A stretch of 64,000 bases of DNA from the NCBI RefSeq assembly GCF_000349325.1, contig NC_020504.1, forward strand, positions 3,382,053 to 3,446,052, read 5' to 3'. Both the position numbers and the translations under genes were made by a program. The stretch comes from Streptomyces davaonensis JCM 4913. Lineage in GTDB: Bacteria > Actinomycetota > Actinomycetes > Streptomycetales > Streptomycetaceae. The notes under the pieces were generated by a model that saw only the letters and a list, made by a program, of their open reading frames with translations, ran no database searches and had not been told where the DNA came from. This document shows, in pieces, positions 56,812-64,000 of this stretch. Numbering within the stretch: the stretch's first letter is position 1; each line of letters opens with the position of its first letter.

Positions 56812-57582
56812 ATGGCGACGAGTCAGGTCATCCGCTCGGAGTGGACCAAGATCCGCTCGGTGGCGTCGACGGTGTGGACGCTCTCCCTGGCCGTGGTGGT
56901 CACCGTGGCGCTGGGCATGCTGATCGCGCTGCTGTCGAAGAACGAGTTCGACAACATGGACCGCGAGGACCAGCTCTCCTTCGACCCGACCTTCATCAGT
57001 TTCGCCGGGATGAGCCTCGGTCAGCTGGCGATGATCGTGTTCGGGGTGCTGGTGGTGTCCAACGAGTACAGCACCGGCATGATCCGCACCTCGCTGGCCG
57101 CGGTGCCGCAGCGCGGCTCCTTCCTGTTCAGCAAGATCGCGGTGGCCGCCGGGCTCTCGCTGCTGGTCGGCCTGTTCACCAGCTTCGTCACCTTCTTCCT
57201 GGGCCAGTCGATGCTCGGCGAGCACAAGGCGTCCATCGGTGACGAGGGAGTGCTGCGGGCGGTCATCGGCGGTGGCCTCTACATGACGCTGATCGCGGTG
57301 TTCTCGATGGGCGTCGCCGCGATGCTGCGCTCGCCGATGCTGTCGCTGGGCATCCTGATGCCGTTCTTCTTCCTGGTCTCCAACATCCTCGGCAATGTCC
57401 CGGCCACCAAGAAGATCGGCCGCTATCTGCCCGACCAGGCCGGCAGCAAGATCATGCAGGTGGTCACCCCGGTCGACAACGACACCCCGTACGGGCCCTG
57501 GGGCGGGCTCGGGATCATGGTGCTGTGGGTGATCGCGGCGCTCGCGGGCGGGTTCGTCCTGCTGAAGAAGCGGGACGCGTAG
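56812..57582 (+). CDS. ABC-2-type transporter permease
   Basis: A 256-residue membrane protein with six hydrophobic segments, starting VIRSEWTKIRSVASTVWTLS, the usual N-terminus of actinobacterial ABC-2 permeases. SNEYSTGMIRTSLAAVPQRG in the second loop is the family hallmark. It lies 3 bases after its ATPase gene, and GGAGGGCTGAGCG around the upstream stop provides the ribosome site. It is paralogous to the permease at 58932-59804. Confidence 0.88.
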   Translation: MATSQVIRSEWTKIRSVASTVWTLSLAVVVTVALGMLIALLSKNEFDNMDREDQLSFDPTFISFAGMSLGQLAMIVFGVLVVSNEYSTGMIRTSLAAVPQRGSFLFSKIAVAAGLSLLVGLFTSFVTFFLGQSMLGEHKASIGDEGVLRAVIGGGLYMTLIAVFSMGVAAMLRSPMLSLGILMPFFFLVSNILGNVPATKKIGRYLPDQAGSKIMQVVTPVDNDTPYGPWGGLGIMVLWVIAALAGGFVLLKKRDA

Positions 57583-57693
57583 GGATTTCTTTCTTTGCTC
57601 TGTCTTGAAGGGAACCGTCAGCGCCCGGATATCCTCCTAACCCTTACGGGGGCGTGTGCCCCGCTGTCCTGAACCTTTCGATGGGTGCGGAGC

Positions 57694-58935
57694 ATGATCG
57701 AGGCAGTCGGCCTGACCAAGCGCTACGGCGACAAGACCGCTGTGTACAACCTTTCCTTCCAGGTGCGGCCCGGTGCCGTCACCGGCTTCCTGGGCCCCAA
57801 CGGCTCCGGCAAGTCGACGACGATGCGGATGATCCTCGGCCTGGACAACCCCAGCGCGGGGCAGGTGACGATCGGCGGCTATCCGTACCGCAAGCTGCCC
57901 AACGCCCCCCGCCAGGTCGGCGCGCTGCTGGACGCCAAGGCGGTGCACGGCGGCCGGACCGCCCGCACCCACCTGCTGAGCCTCGCCCAGCTGTCCGGCA
58001 TCCCGGCCCGCCGGGTCGACGAGGTGCTCGGCGTCGTGGGTCTCCAGGACGTCGCGAGGAAGCGCTCCAAGGGCTTCTCGCTCGGCATGGGCCAGCGGCT
58101 CGGCATCGCCGCTGCGCTGCTCGGCGACCCCCAGGTGCTGCTCTTCGACGAGCCGGTCAACGGCCTCGACCCCGAGGGCATCCTCTGGGTGCGGAACCTG
58201 ATGAAGTCGCTCGCCGCGGAGGGCCGTACGGTCTTCGTCTCCTCGCACCTGATGAGCGAGATGGCGCTGACCGCCGACCACCTGATCGTGATCGGGCGCG
58301 GCCAGCTGCTCGCCGACATGAGCGTGCAGGACTTCATCGCCGCGAACTCCGCCGGCTTCGCCCGGGTGCGGACGCCCGACACCGAGCCGCAGCTGCGCGA
58401 GAAGCTCGCCACGGCGCTGGCCGAGGCGGGCGGCCATGTGCTGCCCGAGCAGGACGGCGCGCTGCGGGTGACGGGGCTCGCGCTGCCCCGCATCAGCGAC
58501 ATCGCGCATGAGACGGACGTACGGCTGTGGGAGCTGTCGCCGCACCAGGCCTCGCTGGAGGAGGCGTACATGCGGATGACGCAGGGCGCCGTCGACTACC
58601 GCTCCACGATCGACCAGAAGGTGGGGCTCCAGCAGCCGCTGCCGCCCGGCGCGCAGCCGCAGATGCCGGTGCCGGGGCAGGGCCAGCCCGGCTGGTACGC
58701 CCCGCCGCCGCCCCAGCAGGGCGGCCAGCCCTTCGCGATGCCGCAGGGCCAGCAGGGCCAGCCCGGACAGCCCGCGCAGCCGCCGGCGCCCCCTCAGGGC
58801 CCGTACGGCGCCCCCGCGGCGCCCGCCGCGGCCCCGGCCGCCCCGGGGTCCGCCCCGAACCCGTACACGCAGCCCGCGCCCGCCGCGGCCCACGCTCCCG
58901 CCGTCGACACGACCAAGCCCGAGGACGCCCGATGA
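57694..58935 (+). CDS. ABC transporter ATP-binding protein with Pro/Gln-rich tail (second paralogue)
   Basis: A 413-residue nucleotide-binding subunit. Residues 1-310 parallel the first ATPase: Walker A GPNGSGKST, signature SLGMGQRLGIAAALL, Walker B VLLFDEPVNGLDP. About 100 extra C-terminal residues are Pro/Gln/Gly/Ala-rich (QPLPPGAQPQMPVPGQGQPG, then QQGQPGQPAQPPAPPQGPYG) and probably disordered. ATG 57694 aligns with the first paralogue's start (MIE-); GTG 57685 is an alternative. Its end overlaps the second permease by ATGA. Confidence 0.88.
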   Translation: MIEAVGLTKRYGDKTAVYNLSFQVRPGAVTGFLGPNGSGKSTTMRMILGLDNPSAGQVTIGGYPYRKLPNAPRQVGALLDAKAVHGGRTARTHLLSLAQLSGIPARRVDEVLGVVGLQDVARKRSKGFSLGMGQRLGIAAALLGDPQVLLFDEPVNGLDPEGILWVRNLMKSLAAEGRTVFVSSHLMSEMALTADHLIVIGRGQLLADMSVQDFIAANSAGFARVRTPDTEPQLREKLATALAEAGGHVLPEQDGALRVTGLALPRISDIAHETDVRLWELSPHQASLEEAYMRMTQGAVDYRSTIDQKVGLQQPLPPGAQPQMPVPGQGQPGWYAPPPPQQGGQPFAMPQGQQGQPGQPAQPPAPPQGPYGAPAAPAAAPAAPGSAPNPYTQPAPAAAHAPAVDTTKPEDAR

Positions 58936-59804
58936 GCACCCCGCAGCCCCCGATGCCGCAGACCGCCGCACCGAACTGGCAGGCGGCGCCCGGCGCTTCG
59001 TATCCCGCCTACAACTCGCCGATCCCGGTGACCCGCACACACCTCGGGCACGCCCTCGCCTCGGAGTGGACGAAGATCCGGTCGGTGCGCTCGACGATGT
59101 GGACGCTCGGCGTCTTCGTCGTGCTGGTGATCGGCATCGGTCTGGCCACCGCCGCCCTGGTGGCCGCCAACGCCACCGAGGGCGATCTGGTCGGCGAGAA
59201 CCCGCTGTCGTTCGGCTTCTTCGGGCTGCTGCTCGGCATCATGTGCATCATGACGCTGGGCGTGCTGACCACGGCCTCGGAGTACGGCACCGGCATGATC
59301 CGCACCACGATGACCGCCTGCCCGTCCCGCGGGCGGGTGCTGCTGGCCAAGGGGATCGTGTTCTTCGCGGTCGCCTTCACGGTCACCCTGGTGTCGTCGG
59401 TGCTCGTCGCGCTGGCCGACGTCTCCATGCTGAGCGACGCGCGGGAGCCGTCCGGCTCGGAGTGGCTGAAGGGCACGGTCGGCGTCTCGCTCTACATCGC
59501 GCTGCTCGGCCTGCTGTCGCTGGTCGTCGGCTCGATCATCCGGCACTCCGCGGGCGCCATCACCATCATGATCGGCCTGCTGCTGGCGCCGTTGGTGATC
59601 GCGCTGTTCATGTTCTCGGAGTCCCTGGAGGACCTGCGCCAGGCGCTGTTCGAGTACTCCATCCCGAACCAGCTGAGCGTCTTCTACTCCCAGTCCCTCA
59701 CCGACACGGGCCCCTCCGGCTGGGACCCGCTGTGGTTCATGCTGGTGGTGACGGGGGCCGCGTTCGCCGGAGCCTGGGCCCTGCTGGAGAAGCGCGACGT
59801 GTGA
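58932..59804 (+). CDS. ABC-2-type transporter permease with Pro-rich N-terminus
   Basis: A 290-residue membrane protein. A Pro/Ala-rich cytoplasmic leader (STPQPPMPQTAAPNWQAAPG) precedes the same SEWTKIRSVRSTMWTL start seen in the first permease, then six hydrophobic segments including TASEYGTGMIRTTMTACPSR. ATG 58932 overlaps the ATPase stop (ATGA), so the pair is coupled. The Pro-rich leader and the Pro/Gln-rich ATPase tail occur only in this second pair. Confidence 0.88.
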   Translation: MSTPQPPMPQTAAPNWQAAPGASYPAYNSPIPVTRTHLGHALASEWTKIRSVRSTMWTLGVFVVLVIGIGLATAALVAANATEGDLVGENPLSFGFFGLLLGIMCIMTLGVLTTASEYGTGMIRTTMTACPSRGRVLLAKGIVFFAVAFTVTLVSSVLVALADVSMLSDAREPSGSEWLKGTVGVSLYIALLGLLSLVVGSIIRHSAGAITIMIGLLLAPLVIALFMFSESLEDLRQALFEYSIPNQLSVFYSQSLTDTGPSGWDPLWFMLVVTGAAFAGAWALLEKRDV

Positions 59805-59814
59805 GCGACGAGTC

Positions 59815-60156
59815 CTAGAACTTCGGCGCGTTACGGGACCGCTGCACCCTTGAGGTGCGGCGGTCCTTCGCGTTCCAGCAGGACTTGTGCCAGTGGCGGC
59901 GGTCGTCGACGCCGGAGTGGGCCGGCCAGGCCACCACGTGCGGGACGCCGTCGGGGATCAGCTGGTCGCAGCCGGGGCAGCGGTAGGACTTGCCCTGCGC
60001 GCTGGCGCCCGCCACATGCCGGACGTTCCACTCCTCGCCCTGCCACTCCTCGGAGGACTGCCAGCCGCCGTAGCGGCCGGAGCGGTCGTCCTCGGCGCTC
60101 CGGCCGGACGCGGCCGACGCACCGCCGGCCTTGGGACGGTTGCGACGCGGGGACAC
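59815..60156 (-). CDS. Small zinc-binding-type protein of unknown function
   Basis: A 113-residue basic protein. A C-terminal cluster CPGC (60-63), His73, His80, HWH (88-90) and Cys93 (YRCPGCDQLIPDGVPHVV, HWHKSCW) looks like a zinc ribbon or degenerate HNH fold; the N-terminal half is charged and disordered. GTG 60156 is chosen because GAGG lies about 7 bases upstream and a TATAGC -10 lies just before; GTG 60168 is possible. It converges with the ABC permease. Homologues are often labelled ATP/GTP-binding, but I see no nucleotide motif. Confidence 0.68.
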   Translation of the reverse strand: MSPRRNRPKAGGASAASGRSAEDDRSGRYGGWQSSEEWQGEEWNVRHVAGASAQGKSYRCPGCDQLIPDGVPHVVAWPAHSGVDDRRHWHKSCWNAKDRRTSRVQRSRNAPKF

Positions 60157-60380
60157 AGGACACCTCACGGGGCTATACAGGAAGCAGGGGCCGTGTCCAG
60201 CCTACGCGGCCCGGACAGGGGTACGCGTAGGTCACCAATCGCCACAAGTCCCCTGCCATGGCACCGCATTCTGAAGACAATCCGCAAATCCCTCCGTCAA
60301 GCCGTGTCCTCGGCACGTGTCAGACGGTTATGCCGGGTGGGGGAGCTCCGCGTCGGAGCCAAGGAAGCAGGAAAAGAGCA

Positions 60381-61409
60381 ATGCACGTAGGAAGTTTCGT
60401 GTTGGCGGCCCAGTTCCCGGGGCAGGGCCAGGGGGAGGCGCTGCACCGCGCGGTCCGCTCGGCCGAGGTCGCCGAAGAGGCGGGTCTGGACTCGGTCTGG
60501 CTGGCCGAGCACCACTTCGTCCCGTACGGCACCTGTCCATCGGCGATCACCCTCGCCGCGTTACTGCTGGGCCGCACCCGCCGGATCCGTGTCGGCACCG
60601 CCGTCACCGTACTGCCCACCGCCCACCCCGTCGCCGTAGGCGAGCAGGCCGCGCTGCTGCATCTGACGAGCGGTGGCCGATTCTCGCTGGGCGTGGGACG
60701 CGGCGGGCCCTGGGTCGACCTGGAGGTCTTCGGCTCGGGCCTGGAGTCCTACGAGAAGGGGTTCCCGGAATCACTCGATCTGCTGGTGCGCTGGCTGCGC
60801 GAGCCCTCGGTCGCCGCCTCGGGTGACCGCTTCGCCTTCCGCGAGGTCCCCGTCGTCCCGCGCCCCTCCGAGGCGCTGTCGGGCGAGCCCGGACCCGAGG
60901 TGGTCGTCGCCTGCACCTCGCCGAAGAGCGTCCGGCTCGCCGCCGAGCGGGGTCTTCCGATGCTGCTCGGGATGCATGTGGGCGACGAGGAGAAGGCGGA
61001 GATGGTCGCCATGTGGCGGGAGCAGGCGCGCGCGGCCGGGCGCACCCCGGAGGAGATCCGGGCCGCGGCCCATGTCTCGGCCGGCGTCTGCCAGATCGCC
61101 GACCGGCGCACGGACGCGGCGGAGACGCTGCTGAAGGCGATGCCGGGCTGGCTGAAGCAGGGACTGGAGGCCCATGTCACCGTGGACGGCCGCCATCGGG
61201 TGATGCGGGACCCCCTGGCCTACACCGAACTGCTCTGCGGACTGCACCCGGTGGGCACTCCCCGGCTGTGCGCGGACCGGCTGGCGGCGACCAGCGAGCG
61301 GACCGGCATCTCCCGCTTCGCCCTGCTCGTCGAGGGCTCGGGCGATCTGGCGGCCACCGAGGAGAACGTACGGCGACTGGGTGCCGAGGTGCTCCCCCAC
61401 CTCGGCTGA
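60381..61409 (+). CDS. LLM-class flavin-dependent oxidoreductase
   Basis: A 342-residue luciferase-like TIM-barrel enzyme using F420 or FMN. Family features: SAEVAEEAGLDSVWLAEHHF, RIRVGTAVTVLPTAHPVAVG, SGGRFSLGVGRGGPWVDLEV and a C-terminal GTPRLCADRLAATSERTGIS. EHHFVPYGT resembles the luciferase-type active-site loop. ATG 60381 follows GAAAAGAG; an upstream in-frame extension lacks conservation. It converges with the 130-residue gene, with a possible long-loop hairpin between them. The substrate is unknown. Confidence 0.85.
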   Translation: MHVGSFVLAAQFPGQGQGEALHRAVRSAEVAEEAGLDSVWLAEHHFVPYGTCPSAITLAALLLGRTRRIRVGTAVTVLPTAHPVAVGEQAALLHLTSGGRFSLGVGRGGPWVDLEVFGSGLESYEKGFPESLDLLVRWLREPSVAASGDRFAFREVPVVPRPSEALSGEPGPEVVVACTSPKSVRLAAERGLPMLLGMHVGDEEKAEMVAMWREQARAAGRTPEEIRAAAHVSAGVCQIADRRTDAAETLLKAMPGWLKQGLEAHVTVDGRHRVMRDPLAYTELLCGLHPVGTPRLCADRLAATSERTGISRFALLVEGSGDLAATEENVRRLGAEVLPHLG

Positions 61410-61428
61410 CGCACCTGCCCGACCGGAC

Positions 61429-61477
61429 GCTTGCCGCCCCGGTACTGAATGCACCTCCCGCGTACGGAGCGGCAAGC
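61429..61477. terminator. Possible long-loop hairpin between convergent genes
   Basis: GCTTGCCGC (61429-61437) and GCGGCAAGC (61469-61477) are complementary around a 31-base loop. It is weakly supported as a bidirectional terminator. Confidence 0.35.
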
Positions 61478-61492
61478 AAGCGGCTCACGGGA

Positions 61493-61885
61493 TCAGCAGT
61501 CCCGCAGCTCCGGAGACTGGTTCAACAGCTGGTTGCGCACCGAGGTGAAGCGGGCCAGCGTCTCGTCGACCGAGGAGTCCAACGGGAACACCGCCACCCG
61601 GTGGCAGTTCTGGAAAGCCAGCCGCACACCGAAGTGCCGTTGCAGTGCGCCGCGTATCGCGTCACTCGCAAGCGCACGCAGCAGCTGGCCCCGCGCCTGC
61701 TCGTCCGGCGGGGGCGTCTGGTTGTCGGCGAACTCTCCACCGTCGACCTTCAGCTGAGCCACCAGGGAGCTGATCATCTCCCATGCGTAGGGCAGGGAGG
61801 TCCGGACGCAGTCGACGAAGGCGGCTTCGTCGACCTCGCCTCGCTCGGCCTGTTCCAATAGGGCCGGTGAGACGTCGAGCGACAT
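61493..61885 (-). CDS. Conserved Streptomyces protein of unknown function
   Basis: A 130-residue soluble, helical protein: SLDVSPALLEQAERGEVDEA, FVDCVRTSLPYAWEMISSLV, then a C-terminal alpha/beta part (FGVRLAFQNCHRVAVFPLDS, ETLARFTSVRNQLLNQSPEL). I recall equivalents next to nucS across Streptomyces, but no function. ATG 61885 has GAGGAGA 6 bases upstream. It is divergent from nucS across 299 bases. Confidence 0.75.
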   Translation of the reverse strand: MSLDVSPALLEQAERGEVDEAAFVDCVRTSLPYAWEMISSLVAQLKVDGGEFADNQTPPPDEQARGQLLRALASDAIRGALQRHFGVRLAFQNCHRVAVFPLDSSVDETLARFTSVRNQLLNQSPELRDC

Positions 61886-62184
61886 GAGTTCTCCTCTCGC
61901 ACCCCCGAACAACAGGGGTTGCCGGACAGGGACGGGGAGTTCACGTCTCGAACACTCTGCGTGCACGGTTCGCGACCTCCCGTTTACTACGGTAGGCAAC
62001 AGACCGTGACGGCACCAGAAGAATGCGTACATGGACAAGTCCCTGTGGGAACACAATCGGCCAGTTCTGAACAGGGCTCTTCCAGATTAAAAAGGGCGGC
62101 CCGCAGGGCCTCGGTTGAGGGTGGTGGCGGGAGACGGGCGGGCGAATCGCGTGCACACTGGCCCGTCGAGTAGCGTTGCCGACC
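61886..62184. other. Divergent promoter region of the 130-residue gene and nucS, no gene seen
   Basis: No supported open frame. AT-richer stretches (TTTACTACGGTAGG near 61983 and GATTAAAAAGGG near 62084) are likely promoter elements. TAGCGT at 62171-62176 is a probable -10 for nucS, 8 bases before its ATG. Confidence 0.5.
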
Positions 62185-62856
62185 ATGCGTCTCGTCATTG
62201 CCCGATGCTCCGTGGACTACGCGGGCCGGCTCACCGCCCACCTCCCGTCCGCCCCCCGTCTGATCCTTGTGAAGGCGGACGGCAGTGTCTCCATCCACGC
62301 GGATGACCGGGCCTACAAGCCTCTGAACTGGATGTCCCCGCCGTGCTCGTTGAAAGAGGGAACAGGTGACGAGGACGGCGTGTGGACCGTCACCAACAAG
62401 GGGGGAGAGAAGCTCATCATCACGATGGAGGAGATCCTCCATGACTCGTCGCACGAACTCGGCGTCGACCCGGGCCTGATCAAGGACGGCGTGGAAGCAC
62501 ACCTTCAGGAGCTCCTCGCCGACCGCATCGAAACCCTGGGCGAGGGCTACACCTTGATCCGGCGCGAGTACATGACCGCGATCGGCCCGGTGGACATCCT
62601 CTGCCGGGACGCCGAGGGGAAGACGGTCGCGGTGGAGATCAAGCGCCGCGGTGAGATCGACGGCGTGGAACAGCTCACGCGCTATCTGGAGCTCCTCAAC
62701 CGCGACCCCCATCTGGCCCCGGTCCGCGGCATCTTCGCGGCCCAGGAGATCAAGCCCCAGGCCCGCGTCCTCGCCACGGACCGCGGCATCGGCTGCGCGG
62801 TGCTCGACTACGACGGGCTCCGCGGCATCGAGGACGACAAGCTGCGGTTGTTCTGA
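62185..62856 (+). CDS. nucS: Mismatch-specific endonuclease NucS/EndoMS
   Basis: A 223-residue enzyme providing non-canonical mismatch repair in actinobacteria lacking MutS/MutL. The DNA-binding domain (1-115) has [10 protein letters not shown] with contacts at Arg42, Asn48 and Trp49. The nuclease core has Asp137 (GPVDILCRD) and Glu151/Lys153 ([13 protein letters not shown]). The C-terminal DDKLRLF is the type of tail that docks the beta clamp. ATG 62185 follows a -10-like TAGCGT by 8 bases, so the leader is very short. A strong terminator follows. Confidence 0.93.
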   Translation: MRLVIARCSVDYAGRLTAHLPSAPRLILVKADGSVSIHADDRAYKPLNWMSPPCSLKEGTGDEDGVWTVTNKGGEKLIITMEEILHDSSHELGVDPGLIKDGVEAHLQELLADRIETLGEGYTLIRREYMTAIGPVDILCRDAEGKTVAVEIKRRGEIDGVEQLTRYLELLNRDPHLAPVRGIFAAQEIKPQARVLATDRGIGCAVLDYDGLRGIEDDKLRLF

Positions 62857-62873
62857 GCTTCGGCGCTACGACG

Positions 62874-62912
62874 AAGAGGGCCGGGTCCTTGGCGTAAGGA
62901 CCCGGCCCTCTT
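62874..62912. terminator. Bidirectional terminator after nucS
   Basis: AAGAGGGCCGGGTCCTT pairs perfectly with AAGGACCCGGCCCTCTT around GGCGT (17-base arms). It lies 17 bases after nucS and 17 from the stop of the convergent next gene. Confidence 0.88.
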
Positions 62913-62928
62913 GCGTTGTCACGGCGCC

Positions 62929-64000
62929 TCAGATCACGTCGGCGGAGGTGTCGGGGCTCTCCGGTGCGCTCGCGGAACTGGTCGTCTCCGCCGGAGCACT
63001 GGAGGAGGCCGGGCCGCTTGCCGAGTCGGAGGTGGACGGAGTCGTGGACGGCTCGGGGTCCGTCTCGGTCGGCGTCGGAGACGGCTCGGTCTCGGTCGGC
63101 GTCGGGGACGGCTCGGTCTCGGTCGGCCTCGGTGAAGTCGGCGGCCTCGTGGACGAAGTCGGCTTGTCCGAGGGCTTCTTGGTCGGAGACGACGAATCGC
63201 TCGGTTCCTTGGTGCCGCTCGGGTCGTCCGAAGGCTCGCCCGTGTCCGTCGGCGTCGGGTCGTCGGAGGTGCCCAGCGTGCCGTCCGGGCCGGGATCCGT
63301 CGGCCTGCTGGTCGCCGTGCCCGTGTCGCCCGGGTCCTCCCCGTCGTCCGCCTTGTCCGCGCCGAGGCTGTCGTCGCCGATGCCCTGGCTGGCCGAGGGG
63401 TTCACGCCCACCTGGTCGGAGGGGCTGCCCGCCTCACCTTCGGAGGTGGCGCCGAGGGTCACCACCGTGCCGAGCACCGCCACCAGCATCGCGCCCGCGC
63501 CCGCCGCGACGAGGTTCCGCTTGGCGAGCCCCTTCAGGCCACCCCGGGCCTTGCGTGACGGCCCGGAAGCCGCGGTGCGGTGGATGACGAGGGCGGGATC
63601 GCTCGTGGTCGGCTGGAGCGGCGGGAACGGCGTCGGTATCCCGCCGGGCGGCGACTGGGACTCCTCGTGGCGCGCGTCCGGCACCTCCTCCCCCGCCATC
63701 GCCCCGGCCGGGAAGCCGACGCCGGGGGTGTCCCCGGTGCGGTCGGCGACCAGCGCGAGGGCGCGGCGGCCCGCGACGGTGCCCCGCTTGTCGGCGAGGG
63801 CGCCGCGCAGGCCGATGGAGGCCTCCAGCTCGGTACGGGCCCGGTCGAAGTGGCCGTCGCAGATCGCGAGGATGCCCAACTCGTGGTGGAAGTAGGCCTG
63901 TTCGCCCACGTCCCCGGCGAGCCTCGCGGCCTCCGCACCGGCCCTGAGCGCCCGCTCCCAGGCGCTCCAGTGCAGTCCGGAGGCGAAGGCGGGCGCGGCG
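62929..64000 (-). CDS. TPR/membrane protein with Ser/Thr/Pro-rich extracellular tail (5' end outside window)
   Basis: The visible 356 residues are the C-terminal part of a larger protein. TPR-like helices (WSAWERALRAGAEAARLAGD, FHHELGILAICDGHFDRART) lead to a single hydrophobic helix (NLVAAGAGAMLVAVLGTVVT) and a long Ser/Thr/Pro/Asp-rich tail, with TETEPSPTP units from 27-bp DNA repeats (63062-63134). The layout suits a cytoplasmic ATPase/TPR sensor anchored in the membrane with a wall-spanning tail; the N-terminal domain is not visible, and an NB-ARC or similar ATPase domain is a guess. Confidence 0.75.
   Translation of the reverse strand, partial: AAPAFASGLHWSAWERALRAGAEAARLAGDVGEQAYFHHELGILAICDGHFDRARTELEASIGLRGALADKRGTVAGRRALALVADRTGDTPGVGFPAGAMAGEEVPDARHEESQSPPGGIPTPFPPLQPTTSDPALVIHRTAASGPSRKARGGLKGLAKRNLVAAGAGAMLVAVLGTVVTLGATSEGEAGSPSDQVGVNPSASQGIGDDSLGADKADDGEDPGDTGTATSRPTDPGPDGTLGTSDDPTPTDTGEPSDDPSGTKEPSDSSSPTKKPSDKPTSSTRPPTSPRPTETEPSPTPTETEPSPTPTETDPEPSTTPSTSDSASGPASSSAPAETTSSASAPESPDTSADVI
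63062..63134. repeat. 27-bp tandem repeat (about 2.7 copies) in the Ser/Thr/Pro tail
   Basis: Units begin at 63062, 63089 and 63116 with GTCTCGGTCGGC; the first two differ by one base in 27. They encode nine-residue TETEPSPTP-type units on the minus strand. The copy number is probably variable between strains. Confidence 0.8.

Overview
The window is high-GC actinobacterial chromosome, most probably Streptomyces. The evidence is very strong GC bias at codon third positions, frequent GTG starts, genes that appear to be read from leaderless mRNAs, and marker genes typical of the genus: scy and filP (polar cytoskeleton), icmA (isobutyryl-CoA mutase), cslA-glxA (tip glycan synthase and radical copper oxidase), nucS, and DUF6230/DUF6114 proteins. 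Gene order around scy-filP, icmA, pyk-ackA-pta-pfkA and the dicarboxylate two-component system resembles what I remember of the S. coelicolor core chromosome, so most of the window is ordinary core genome with accessory inserts.

Layout. 1-5.6 kb: an edge-truncated Lrp/AsnC regulator, an epimerase-like protein, an aldo/keto reductase, a TetR regulator, an AAA+ ATPase, a DinB/MDMPI-like protein and a MarR regulator. 5.6-9.5 kb: a dicarboxylate symporter with a CitA/CitB-type two-component system. 9.5-13 kb: a candidate conflict (immunity-like) module, consisting of a four-helix membrane protein diverging from a nucleoside-phosphorylase-fold protein and an NB-ARC/TPR ATPase. The last two look like one STAND-type polypeptide interrupted by a frame change. 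13-16.1 kb: a sugar-type ABC importer without its ATPase. 16.4-23.2 kb: an HTH regulator and the central-carbon block pfkA, pta-ackA, pyk.

23.3-28.4 kb: a DUF6230/DUF6114/Ser-Pro-rich surface-type trio behind a 650-bp control region with palindromes, a thioredoxin-TPR protein and a TetR regulator with its own palindrome. 28.6-31.3 kb: icmA behind a perfect 24-bp palindrome, a DUF3817 protein and a MarR regulator. 31.3-41.2 kb: an apparently inserted block with an MFS exporter and ArsR-type regulator, cslZ/glxA/cslA, a scar containing pieces of two broken genes, and a TetR-controlled operon with two identical operators.

41.3-47.6 kb: a thiamine-binding-type protein with a second DUF3817 protein, three consecutive AIM24 genes, a MarR regulator, and an OmpR-type two-component system diverging from an Asp-rich PepSY protein. 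47.8-50.6 kb: meaB, a thiolase and mce, which serve acyl-CoA mutase metabolism together with icmA. 50.8-55.7 kb: scy and filP. 55.8-59.8 kb: two tandem ABC ATPase-permease pairs. The rest holds a small zinc-binding-type protein, a flavin-dependent oxidoreductase, a small conserved protein, nucS, and the 3' part of a TPR/membrane protein running off the right edge.

The strongest leads are the split phosphorylase/NB-ARC-TPR module, the icmA palindrome, the tandem TetR operators at 41.2 kb, the two-gene deletion scar at 38.6-39.1 kb and the TTACT-type palindromes at 26.4-26.5 kb. No tRNA, rRNA, CRISPR array, transposase or integrase was seen.
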